A stretch of DNA of 5,826 nt from Desulfobulbaceae bacterium (GTDB taxonomy: Bacteria; Desulfobacterota; Desulfobulbia; Desulfobulbales; SURF-16), in contig JANTGB010000159.1 of assembly GCA_024763115.1 (NCBI GenBank), positions 1 to 5,826 on the forward strand, read 5' to 3'. Shown piece by piece: positions 1 to 5,729 of the stretch. The notes beneath the pieces were generated by a model. It saw only the letters and a list, made by a program, of their open reading frames with translations. It did not search any database and was not told where the DNA came from. The translations under genes and the position numbers were made by a program. Numbering within the stretch: the stretch's first letter is position 1; each line of letters opens with the position of its first letter.

Positions 1-305
1 AGCACCCGTACGGTTATCTGAGATTTTTTCTTTAATTTTTTAATTACTTCAATTTTGGCCTCAAGGGCTTTTTTGTCTCTATCCAGTTTTTTGATTTTGT
101 TTAAAATCGGAGTGTAAGATTTTTTCTTATTGCTAAGCTGGGTAACAGTCTGTTGCATATCCGAAATTTTCTGACTCATAATCCCGGCAACAATACTTAA
201 TAACCCCAGCAACAGCAGCAGAGCCAGGCAGAAGACAATAACTTCATTGCGCAGCCTGATTCTTTGTTTTATTTGCCTTACCGGCAGAAGATTAATATGA
301 ATCAT
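1..305 (-). CDS. pilN: Type IV pilus inner-membrane assembly protein PilN, N-terminal part
   Basis: The reading frame starts at an ATG (305-303) and stays open to the window edge, giving 101 codons; the rest of the gene lies outside. The protein begins MIHINLLPVRQIKQR, matching the INLLP motif near the PilN N-terminus. In the family this cytoplasmic tail binds the groove of PilM. A hydrophobic segment follows at about residues 24-44 (VIVFCLALLLLLGLL), a single membrane anchor. After it comes a lysine-rich stretch with heptad-like spacing (about residues 50-95), as expected for the periplasmic coiled coil that pairs with PilO. The gene is 32 bases downstream of pilM on the same strand, so they are probably co-transcribed. 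I see no good Shine-Dalgarno before the ATG. In this family pilO, pilP and pilQ usually follow. The identification is firm; completeness cannot be judged. Confidence 0.9.
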   Translation of the reverse strand, partial: MIHINLLPVRQIKQRIRLRNEVIVFCLALLLLLGLLSIVAGIMSQKISDMQQTVTQLSNKKKSYTPILNKIKKLDRDKKALEAKIEVIKKLKKKSQITVRV

Positions 306-337
306 TTTTTATAATCAACAGACACGAATGTTAAAGA

Positions 338-1420
338 TTAGAAAGGCACTGCCCTGGTTGCCAATCCCATGGCAATAGCCATTTCCGGCGCAATATTACT
401 CAAGTATGCCGGATCAATTTTATCTGTATCAACCTTTGTATTGGCAAAAGGATCAAATATTTCCACCGGCATACCTATTTCGTCGGCAAAAAAATGATCA
501 AGGCCTTTCACTTTGGAGCCGCCACCGCTTAAAACCATTTTTTCAATGGGACTATCAGGAAAATTTGAGTTGTAAAAATCAAGGGCCTTCTTTATTTCCA
601 TTATCCACTGGGTGCAGATATTACTGAAAATTTCTTCAATTTCTTCCTGCTTGTCCTCCGGTGGAGTTGAGCCAAGCTTTAAGGATTCAGCCTCTTCAAA
701 GGAAAGTCCGAAACGGCCCTGAATTTCTTCGCTGAGTTGTCGGCTGCCCATGACGATATCTCTGGCAAAAATAGATATGCCGTGATCAATTATATTTATA
801 TTCATTTTGGCTGAACCGATATCAACCAGCAGAACATTGCCCTCATTTCCGTAGTTGCTTTCATAGCCGTTTTCCAGGGCAAAGGCGTCAACATCAACTA
901 TAACGGTTTTCAAACCGGCAGACTGCAACATTTCAAGATAACCGTTAATTACCTCTTTTTTTGCCGCGACCAGCATTACATCTGTCCGCTCTTCATTCTC
1001 TGTGTTGGTGTGCAGATCCTGAAAATCCAGATAAACTTCATCAATTTCAAAAGGTATATACTGTTCCGCTTCTTCTTGTATATGTATAGTCAGTTCAGCC
1101 TCCGTCATCACGGTAAGATTGACTTTTTTCATAATAACGGAATAACCGGAAATAGAAATAGCCGCCTTACGGCCTTTTATATTCAAATTTTTTACCAGAG
1201 CTTTAATAACAGCGCCAACCGTTTCAGGATCCTGTAATTCTCCATCTTCTACAGCGCCGGGGGGTAAAACCGCACTTCCCAGACTTATAAGTTCCAAGCC
1301 GTTATCATTCTCATTCAACTCACAGATTTTGATGGAATGGGAGCCGATATCAAGTCCTAATGACAGGGTTTGGTGTTTAATAAAAGAAGGCAATTTAAAA
1401 TTAAAATTGAATTTCGCCAT
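338..1420 (-). CDS. pilM: Type IV pilus assembly protein PilM (actin-like ATPase)
   Basis: This 360-residue protein has the usual PilM length and the actin/FtsA-like ATPase fold signatures. A first phosphate-binding loop is at residues 21-27 (LGLDIGS). A second is at about 196-203 (VLLVDIGS, with Asp200 and Gly202). The adenosine-binding glycines are at 299-301 (LSGGGSKVKG). The stretch YIPFEIDEVYLDFQ (121-134) is also typical. PilM is a cytoplasmic ATP-binding protein that binds the N-terminal tail of PilN and links the PilN/PilO inner-membrane platform to the pilus motors. The start at 1420 leaves about 20 residues before the first loop, normal for the family. It is preceded by AGGCGG four bases upstream, a weak ribosome site lying in a 9-base tandem duplication. 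A promoter at 1491-1520 fits a pilM-pilN operon. No lesion is visible. Confidence 0.95.
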   Translation of the reverse strand: MAKFNFNFKLPSFIKHQTLSLGLDIGSHSIKICELNENDNGLELISLGSAVLPPGAVEDGELQDPETVGAVIKALVKNLNIKGRKAAISISGYSVIMKKVNLTVMTEAELTIHIQEEAEQYIPFEIDEVYLDFQDLHTNTENEERTDVMLVAAKKEVINGYLEMLQSAGLKTVIVDVDAFALENGYESNYGNEGNVLLVDIGSAKMNINIIDHGISIFARDIVMGSRQLSEEIQGRFGLSFEEAESLKLGSTPPEDKQEEIEEIFSNICTQWIMEIKKALDFYNSNFPDSPIEKMVLSGGGSKVKGLDHFFADEIGMPVEIFDPFANTKVDTDKIDPAYLSNIAPEMAIAMGLATRAVPF

Positions 1421-1423
1421 TAA

Positions 1424-1441
1424 TCCGCCTGTTCCGCCTGT
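1424..1441. repeat. Tandem 9-base duplication covering the pilM ribosome-binding site
   Basis: TCCGCCTGT occurs twice in direct tandem (1424-1432 and 1433-1441). Read on the minus strand it is ACAGGCGGA twice, ending 3 bases before the pilM ATG. Each unit carries AGGCGG, one mismatch from AGGAGG, so the duplication doubles a weak Shine-Dalgarno; only the inner copy (4 bases from the ATG) is close to usable spacing. Confidence 0.6.
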
Positions 1442-1490
1442 TTTATCGAAGCTGGATGCCCTTTGCCCGGTTACAAGTTATTCTAATTTT

Positions 1491-1520
1491 ATTAAACGCA
1501 GAGAATGAGATTCATGTCAA
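1491..1520 (-). promoter_or_regulatory. Sigma70-type promoter for pilM-pilN
   Basis: On the minus strand there is a perfect -35 box TTGACA (1520-1515), an 18-base spacer, and TTTAAT (1496-1491), one mismatch from the -10 consensus TATAAT. Transcription would start near 1484, giving a 5' leader of roughly 64 bases before the pilM ATG at 1420. The position and orientation fit the pil operon. This is assigned from sequence alone. Confidence 0.6.
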
Positions 1521-1551
1521 GCTAGAAAGCCCCTAAAAATACTAAGTAAAT

Positions 1552-1836
1552 TTATTTATTAATTTGATCTGAATTAAATAATAAAGTTTTTAATTTACTT
1601 AAAACAATATTTTGTGGCATGATACCCGGCAAAACACAACATATAGAGGCAAGCTGCTTATCATCATAAAATGTTATTTTTGATAAATTTTCAGCTAACA
1701 GTTTGATTTGATAAAAACATCTTCAGGCAGTTTTTGTTGAGCAATTTTTGCGCCGGCCGGAAAGCTTCTTGAGTTTTATCTGATTTTGGTTTACAAAATT
1801 CGTAAGCATGCGCATAAACATTAATATAGAATAAAA
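1552..1836 (-). pseudogene. Possible decayed gene fragment (unrecognised), frameshifted
   Basis: On the minus strand two overlapping open frames look more protein-like than the AT-rich background. The first runs from the edge of the mobile element at 1836 to a TGA at 1693-1691, about 48 codons, containing AYEFCKPKSDKTQEAFRPAQ. The second covers 56 codons, with its TAA at 1554-1552, and contains DDKQLASICCVLPGIMPQNI. One frameshift between them would join about 95 residues, with the 5' end cut off by the element. I recognise no family or motif, and chance open frames in AT-rich DNA are a real alternative. The rest of 1421-1836 holds only the pilM promoter and a weak candidate for lepB. Confidence 0.2.
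1769..1797 (+). promoter_or_regulatory. Weak candidate promoter towards lepB
   Basis: TTGAGT (1769-1774) and TACAAA (1792-1797) are separated by 17 bases, with two mismatches to each consensus box. A transcript starting near 1804 would run through the mobile element at 1837-2094 before reaching lepB. In such AT-rich DNA a match of this quality can arise by chance. Confidence 0.2.
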
Positions 1837-2094
1837 GTAACTACTCATGGGGTAAGCGCCTAATGAGTGCAAACCTCAGTATTCGTAACTGGTTGCAGGG
1901 TGCCGCATATTCGGAGTCTTCGCTTACCTGCGCTATCAGCCTGTCTTGCATAGCATCAGTATGCTGCAACAGCCTGATCGAATATATCTAAAGCGCACGG
2001 AGTCTCACTTCGTTCGCTTACCTCTGAATAGGAGCAAAGCGCCGTCATACAGTAGGCGGTTTCAGTAATTTTTTACGCTTTGCTGAATAGTTAC
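1837..2094 (+). mobile_element. MITE-like non-autonomous element, copy 1 (258 bp, IS66-type ends)
   Basis: The element begins GTAACTACTCA (1837-1847) and ends TGAATAGTTAC (2084-2094), an 11-base terminal inverted repeat with one mismatch. Its first 69 bases (1837-1905) align without gaps with copies at 2739 and 5730. No protein is encoded. The interior is rich in foldback structure: AGCAAAGCG (2033-2041) pairs perfectly with CGCTTTGCT (2076-2084), and 1934-1980 forms a long imperfect hairpin. The module CGGAGTCT...CGCTTACCT occurs twice (1912-1930 and 1998-2026). Flanking bases show no clean 8-base duplication (GAATAAAA versus TGAAAAAT), so this may be an older insertion. The IS66 assignment rests on the GTAA tips and on the 8-base duplication seen at copy 2. 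It ends 12 bases before the lepB start. Confidence 0.75.
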
Positions 2095-2099
2095 TGAAA
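2060..2099. repeat. Inverted repeat spanning the right end of element copy 1, next to the lepB start
   Basis: TTTCAGTAA (2060-2068) and TTACTGAAA (2091-2099) are perfect 9-base complements separated by 22 bases. The right arm crosses the element boundary and ends 7 bases before the lepB ATG. In RNA it would place a stem exactly where a ribosome-binding site is expected. It has no long T-run after it, so a terminator is unlikely. Confidence 0.5.
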
Positions 2100-2106
2100 A
2101 ATAACA

Positions 2107-2736
2107 ATGGAGAAACCTTTGAGCAAAAATAAGAATAAATCAGTCTTCAGGGAATATGTTGAGGCCATAGTCATTGCCTTAATTTTAGCCTTGTTTATCC
2201 GGTCATTTATAGTTCAGGCCTTTAAGATTCCCTCAGGTTCCATGCTGCCGACCTTACAGATAGGAGATCATATCCTGGTAAACAAATTTATTTACGGCGT
2301 TAAGAATCCCCTTACCGGCGCTACCTGGATTTCCATTGGAGAGCCTCATCGTAAGGATATAATTGTTTTTAAATATCCGGTTAACCCTAAACAGGACTTT
2401 ATTAAACGAGTGGTTGGCGTCAGCGGTGACCAGATTGAAATTATTGACAAAAAAGTTTATGTAAATGGTAAAATTTTTGAAGTTGACAATGCCTGGAATG
2501 AGGATAAGCGTATTTTTCCGGCAGACCAGCAACCCAGAGATAATCTGGGTCCTATTATCGTCCCTGAGAATTCCCTCTTTGTCATGGGGGATAATCGCGA
2601 TAACAGCTTAGACAGCAGGTTCTGGAAATTTGTTAAATTAAAGGCTGTTAAAGGCAAGGCCTTTATCATATACTGGTCCTGGAATAAAGATGATTTTTCC
2701 GTTCGCTGGAATCGCATAGGTGATTTAATTCATTAA
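2107..2736 (+). CDS. lepB: Signal peptidase I
   Basis: This is a 209-residue type I signal peptidase, which cuts signal peptides from exported proteins on the outer face of the inner membrane. One N-terminal membrane anchor is visible at about residues 18-36. The catalytic Ser45 lies in IPSGSMLPTL (41-50). The general-base Lys100 lies in DFIKRVVGVSGD. The conserved GDNRDNSLDSR box is at 161-171. The Gly that usually follows Trp in this box (SRxWG) is Lys174 here, a mild oddity. At about 200 residues it is a short form, without the larger insertions of the E. coli enzyme. ATG 2107 is the only start after an in-frame stop at 2095-2097. No Shine-Dalgarno is visible, and a mobile element ends 12 bases upstream. 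The stop codon lies inside the 8-base target duplication of the next element. Confidence 0.95.
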   Translation: MEKPLSKNKNKSVFREYVEAIVIALILALFIRSFIVQAFKIPSGSMLPTLQIGDHILVNKFIYGVKNPLTGATWISIGEPHRKDIIVFKYPVNPKQDFIKRVVGVSGDQIEIIDKKVYVNGKIFEVDNAWNEDKRIFPADQQPRDNLGPIIVPENSLFVMGDNRDNSLDSRFWKFVKLKAVKGKAFIIYWSWNKDDFSVRWNRIGDLIH

Positions 2737-2738
2737 AC
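2731..2738. repeat. Left target-site duplication of element copy 2 (CATTAAAC)
   Basis: CATTAAAC directly abuts the left tip of the element and is repeated exactly at 2943-2950, directly abutting the right tip. It contains the last codon (CAT) and the stop codon (TAA) of lepB. A perfect 8-base duplication flush with both inverted-repeat tips is strong evidence for insertion by a transposase. Confidence 0.9.
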
Positions 2739-2942
2739 GTAACTACTCATGGGGTAAGCTGCTTAATGTTGCCAACCACTATAATTATAACTGGTTACAG
2801 GATGCAGGTAAGCGGCCGGCGGGAGACTCCGGGAGTTTTGAGGGTCAGCCGGCATAGCGTATTAGTCAAATATGAGCCGGACTGATTGCGGACAGGTAAG
2901 CAAGCGTACCAGACTCCGGCTTGGTACCCTGTGAGCAGTTAC
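2739..2942 (+). mobile_element. MITE-like non-autonomous element, copy 2 (204 bp) with intact 8-bp target duplication
   Basis: The tips are GTAACTACTCA (2739-2749) and TGAGCAGTTAC (2932-2942), inverted repeats with one mismatch. They are flanked on both sides by CATTAAAC. The first 69 bases (2739-2807) match the other copies, including an identical 21-base tip. The interior differs from copy 1: the module CAGGTAAGC...AGACTCCG occurs twice in forward orientation (2805-2831 and 2893-2918), whereas copy 1 carries it reversed. A foldback of CCGGCATA (2849-2856) with TATGAGCCGG (2871-2880) is also present. No coding capacity is apparent. It sits between lepB and pyrB and pushes apart genes that would otherwise be 2 bases apart. 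The intact duplication suggests a relatively recent insertion. Confidence 0.88.
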
Positions 2943-2950
2943 CATTAAAC
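2943..2950. repeat. Right target-site duplication of element copy 2 (CATTAAAC)
   Basis: Exact second copy of the 8 bases at 2731-2738, lying between the right tip of the element and the pyrB ATG at 2951. It marks where native sequence resumes and therefore helps decide the pyrB start. Confidence 0.9.
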
Positions 2951-3892
2951 ATGGACAAAAAATACCGTTTCAGTCATAAACATATTCTCGGGCTGGAGGA
3001 TCTTTCCAGCGCTGATATTGATTTTATTCTTAATACCGCTGATTCTTTTAAGGAAATTTCCAGTCGTCCCATCAAGAAAGTTCCCACCCTGCGGGGTAAA
3101 ACCGTAATTCATCTTTTTTTTGAGCCAAGCACCAGAACCCGTCTCTCATTCGAGATTGCCGCCAAACGGATGAGCGCCGATACCTTTAATATTGCCGCCT
3201 CAACCAGCAGCGCCCAGAAGGGTGAGACCCTGGTTGATACGGCCCGTAACCTGACAGCCATGAATCCGGACATTATTGTTATCAGGCACAGCAGCTCAGG
3301 TTCTCCCCGCTTGCTGGCAAACCACATAAAGGCCTCGGTAATTAACGCCGGCGACGGAGCGCACGAACATCCCAGCCAGGGCCTGCTGGATTTGATGACG
3401 GTCAAGGAACAAAAGGGGCGGATCAGCGGGCTTAAAATAGCTATTATCGGTGATATTGCCCATAGCCGGGTAGCCCATTCCGACATTATCGGTTTCAGCA
3501 AAATGGGGGCTGAAGTCCGGGTAAGCGGCCCGGCCACCATGCTGCCTCCCGGCATTGACAAACTAGGGGCCAGGGTCTGCCGTACCAGGGAAGAGGCGGT
3601 AGAGGATGCCGATGTGGTAATGGCGCTGCGGATCCAGAAAGAACGGCAGACAGATCCTCTGTTTCCCACCCTGCGCGAGTATGCCGCCTGTTTTGGTATC
3701 TCTAAAAAAGTGCTTAAGTCGGCCGGGCCGGACGCCATGGTAATGCATCCCGGCCCCATTAATCGCGGAGTTGAAATGGATCCTGATGTGGCGGACGGCA
3801 GACGTTCGGTAATTCTAGAACAGGTTACCAATGGCGTGGCCATTCGCATGGCCCTGCTTTATCTGATAATGGGACAGGACGGCAATGAGTAA
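2951..3892 (+). CDS. pyrB: Aspartate carbamoyltransferase, catalytic subunit
   Basis: The enzyme joins carbamoyl phosphate and aspartate to make N-carbamoyl-aspartate, the second step of de novo pyrimidine synthesis in the cytoplasm. From ATG 2951 it has 313 residues, the usual length. The carbamoyl-phosphate loop FEPSTRTRLSFE has STRTR at 60-64. KGET is at 90-93, HPSQGLLD at 140-147 and HPGPINRGVE from residue 266. An in-frame TTG at 2921 would add 10 residues, but those codons come from the inverted repeat of the mobile element and the target duplication, so I reject that start. No Shine-Dalgarno precedes ATG 2951; before the insertion, translation was probably coupled to lepB. The 3' end overlaps pyrC by 8 bases. 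No regulatory subunit gene (pyrI) is next to it here. Confidence 0.95.
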   Translation: MDKKYRFSHKHILGLEDLSSADIDFILNTADSFKEISSRPIKKVPTLRGKTVIHLFFEPSTRTRLSFEIAAKRMSADTFNIAASTSSAQKGETLVDTARNLTAMNPDIIVIRHSSSGSPRLLANHIKASVINAGDGAHEHPSQGLLDLMTVKEQKGRISGLKIAIIGDIAHSRVAHSDIIGFSKMGAEVRVSGPATMLPPGIDKLGARVCRTREEAVEDADVVMALRIQKERQTDPLFPTLREYAACFGISKKVLKSAGPDAMVMHPGPINRGVEMDPDVADGRRSVILEQVTNGVAIRMALLYLIMGQDGNE

Positions 3893-5174
3893 GACAAAAA
3901 ATATGCTGCTGAAAAACGGCAGGATTATCGACCCTGTTAACGGCCTGGATGAACAGGCTGATTTATTACTGGTTGACGGCATCATAAAAGAGGTGATTAC
4001 TGCCGGGCGGAACGCCTCCCCTGCCGGGGTTGAAACCATTGATGTCAGTGGGAAGTGGGTTGTCCCCGGCCTGATTGACATGCATGTCCATCTTCGGGAG
4101 CCGGGAGAAGAGTATAAAGAAACAGTCAGCAGTGGTACCAGGGCTGCGGCAGCCGGCGGTTTTACTGCCGTGGCCTGCATGCCCAACACCATACCTGTTA
4201 ATGATTGCCAGGCTGTTACCTGTCTGATTCTAGACAAAGCCCGCAAAGGATTTGCCAGAGTGTACCCTGTAGGGGCAATAAGTAAAAACAGCCGGGGAAC
4301 CCAGCTGGCTGAATATGATGAATTGAAACGGGCCGGGGTTGTCGCTTTATCCGACGACGGCATGCCCGTGGCTGACAGTCAGCTCCTGCGCCGGGCTCTT
4401 GAATACAGCGCCAACAATGACCTGCTGTTAATTTCTCATTCCGAGGAACTTAGTTTAAGCAAAAACGGGGCAATGAATGAAAGCGCGCTGTCAACCAGGC
4501 TTGGTCTGCGGGGCATACCCCATGTGGCTGAGGAGGTAATGATTTACCGGGATATCGCTCTGGCTCATTATACCGGGCGGCCAATTCATATAGCTCACAT
4601 AAGCACCAGGGAATCAGTCAGTCTTATCCGGCGGGCAAAGGAGAAGGGCTGGCCGGTCAGCGCTGAAACCACGCCCCATTATTTTTCTCTGACTGAAGAA
4701 GCGGTAGGGCAATATGACACCATGGCCAAGATGAATCCTCCCCTGCGCTCCCCTGATGATGTCCGGGCTATCAAGGATGGCTTGCAGGACGGCACCATTG
4801 ACGCGATAGTTACGGATCACGCCCCCCACAGTTCTCTGGAAAAAGATGTGGAATTTGATCAGGCGGCTAACGGCATAACAGGGCTTGAAACTTCTCTTTC
4901 TCTTACTTTAGCCCTGGTGCGGGACGGTGTTTTGACTCCAGGAAAGATGATCGAGCTTATGTCGGTTAATCCGGCCCGTATTCTTGGAGTTACGGGAGGA
5001 TCGCTTACCCCTGGAAATCCGGCTGACGTAACGGTTATTGACCCGGATATGGAATTTGTTTATCGTAGGGAAGATATTGTTTCCAAGAGCGCAAATTCAC
5101 CATTTATTGACTGGAAAATGCAGGGCAGGGCGGTCATGACTATTGTCGGCGGCAGGATTATGTTTGCAAGATAA
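3885..5174 (+). CDS. pyrC: Dihydroorotase (class I)
   Basis: This 429-residue amidohydrolase closes carbamoyl-aspartate to dihydroorotate, the third pyrimidine step, using the product of the gene just upstream. The metal-binding DMHVHLREPGE motif gives Asp65, His67, His69 and the substrate-binding Arg71. Other conserved sites are MPNT (99-102), LSDDGMPV (155-162, with the bridging Asp seen in class I enzymes where class II uses carboxylated Lys), His185 (ISHSEE), His238 (IAHIST) and TDHAPH (310-315, catalytic Asp311). Length and motifs fit class I rather than the shorter class II E. coli enzyme. The ATG overlaps the pyrB 3' end by 8 bases, with AGGA (3876-3879) five bases upstream, so translation is probably coupled. 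All key residues are present, so it is probably an active enzyme and not an inactive PyrC-like partner. A terminator follows 10 bases after the stop. Confidence 0.95.
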   Translation: MSKTKNMLLKNGRIIDPVNGLDEQADLLLVDGIIKEVITAGRNASPAGVETIDVSGKWVVPGLIDMHVHLREPGEEYKETVSSGTRAAAAGGFTAVACMPNTIPVNDCQAVTCLILDKARKGFARVYPVGAISKNSRGTQLAEYDELKRAGVVALSDDGMPVADSQLLRRALEYSANNDLLLISHSEELSLSKNGAMNESALSTRLGLRGIPHVAEEVMIYRDIALAHYTGRPIHIAHISTRESVSLIRRAKEKGWPVSAETTPHYFSLTEEAVGQYDTMAKMNPPLRSPDDVRAIKDGLQDGTIDAIVTDHAPHSSLEKDVEFDQAANGITGLETSLSLTLALVRDGVLTPGKMIELMSVNPARILGVTGGSLTPGNPADVTVIDPDMEFVYRREDIVSKSANSPFIDWKMQGRAVMTIVGGRIMFAR

Positions 5175-5184
5175 AGGCTCTCAT

Positions 5185-5227
5185 AAAAAACTCCCGATTC
5201 AGCCTGAAGCAAAAACGGGAGTTTTTT
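5185..5227. terminator. Strong bidirectional intrinsic terminator after pyrC
   Basis: AAAAAACTCCCG (5185-5196) pairs perfectly over 12 bases with CGGGAGTTTTTT (5216-5227), with a 19-base loop. A T-run follows on the plus strand (5222-5228), and the A-run at 5185-5190 gives a T-run on the minus strand. It ends the pyr transcript and would equally stop anything reading leftward from the cytochrome remnant. Confidence 0.88.
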
Positions 5228-5230
5228 TGC

Positions 5231-5713
5231 GGTTGCTTGAGCCCTGAACAGCCGGGCTGAAAACCTGGTATCAAATGCCCTGGAAAGATCGGCATGGCCG
5301 CTTTTCAGGAATTGATCAACTTCTTCCGGATGACAGCGTGAACATGTCTTGGAGGAAACCATGGGAGAGATGAATATTCTGGTTCCTCTGATGCCTTCGC
5401 ACTGGCTTGCCATGGGGGAGTTCTTGTCAACAACATGACAGTCATAGCAGGAAATGGCTGCATGCCCCATCTTGCCTTCCTTTCAGGCATCAACTAGGCC
5501 CGGAGTTTTTTTGGTATGACACTCGACACATTTACCGGCTTCCCCGCTCATGGATCTTTTTACCACGACCTTCCGTGTTACCAACATGTTGACTGTTTTT
5601 GCCTGGGCCATGGATACGGATAATCCGCCGGCCAACAGGGCAAAAGCGACAATCTGCAGTTTGCTGAATTTCTTTTTTATACTTATTCTCCTTATTTTTG
5701 TGCTGTCCGGCAC
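5231..5713 (-). pseudogene. Decayed multiheme c-type cytochrome, hydroxylamine oxidoreductase-like
   Basis: One frame carries an export signal (KKKFSKLQIVAFALLAGG, ending near SMAQA) and three haem-binding CXXCH motifs: CVECH (5530-5516), CYDCH (5449-5435) and CSRCH (5344-5330). The spacing and wording around them (CHTKKTPGLV, ISPMVSSKTCSRCHPEEV) resemble the N-terminal part of octaheme hydroxylamine oxidoreductase-like periplasmic cytochromes. Three lesions are visible. A TGA at 5485-5483 interrupts the frame where GLVDA-stop-KEGKMGHA suggests a lost Trp. The expected start is ATA instead of ATG, 7 bases after an AAGGAG. Cytochrome-like sequence stops near 5291, although a full gene needs several hundred more codons; the frame then runs open into the pyrC terminator. 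A GTG at 5713 could start a 76-residue product. The left boundary is uncertain. Confidence 0.8.
5688..5693 (-). promoter_or_regulatory. Orphaned ribosome-binding site of the cytochrome remnant
   Basis: On the minus strand AAGGAG (5693-5688) is followed after 7 bases by ATA (5680-5678) and then AAA AAG AAA, the start of a classic signal peptide. The spacing is ideal for an ATG at the ATA position, so this looks like a working start site that lost its start codon through a G-to-A change. Confidence 0.6.
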
Positions 5714-5729
5714 GATTATAACTTTTTCT

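Noticed and set aside
1617..1634. Sigma54-like promoter (TGGCATG followed by GGCA)
   Set aside because: The -24 part is suggestive, but the -12 element lacks the required GC at correct spacing, and no gene start follows closely on that strand.
1837..2942. Reading the repeated blocks as a CRISPR array or as a structured non-coding RNA family
   Set aside because: Copies are hundreds to thousands of bases apart with no regular spacers. Paired inverted tips and an exact 8-base target duplication point to a transposable element.
2739..2942. Element copy 2 interpreted as a native pyrB leader with a pyrimidine-sensing attenuator
   Set aside because: It has foldbacks but no terminator with a T-run. 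The same sequence occurs upstream of lepB and of the cytochrome remnant, and the target duplication shows it was inserted.
3109..3849. A 246-codon open frame antisense to pyrB, plus a 182-codon frame antisense to the pyrB-pyrC junction (3815-4363)
   Set aside because: Both lie wholly opposite genes with complete family motifs, have no recognisable domains, and are explained by the codon composition of pyrB and pyrC on the other strand.
5060..5230. Continuation of the cytochrome reading frame through the terminator and into the pyrC 3' end
   Set aside because: The frame stays open by chance, but there are no further haem motifs and the bases are already accounted for by the terminator and the pyrC coding sequence.
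5483..5485. In-frame TGA of the cytochrome read as selenocysteine or as a recoded codon
   Set aside because: The context suggests Trp rather than Cys at this position, no nearby selenocysteine-insertion hairpin was recognised, and the gene has other lesions. The intact genes in the window give no sign that TGA is read through.
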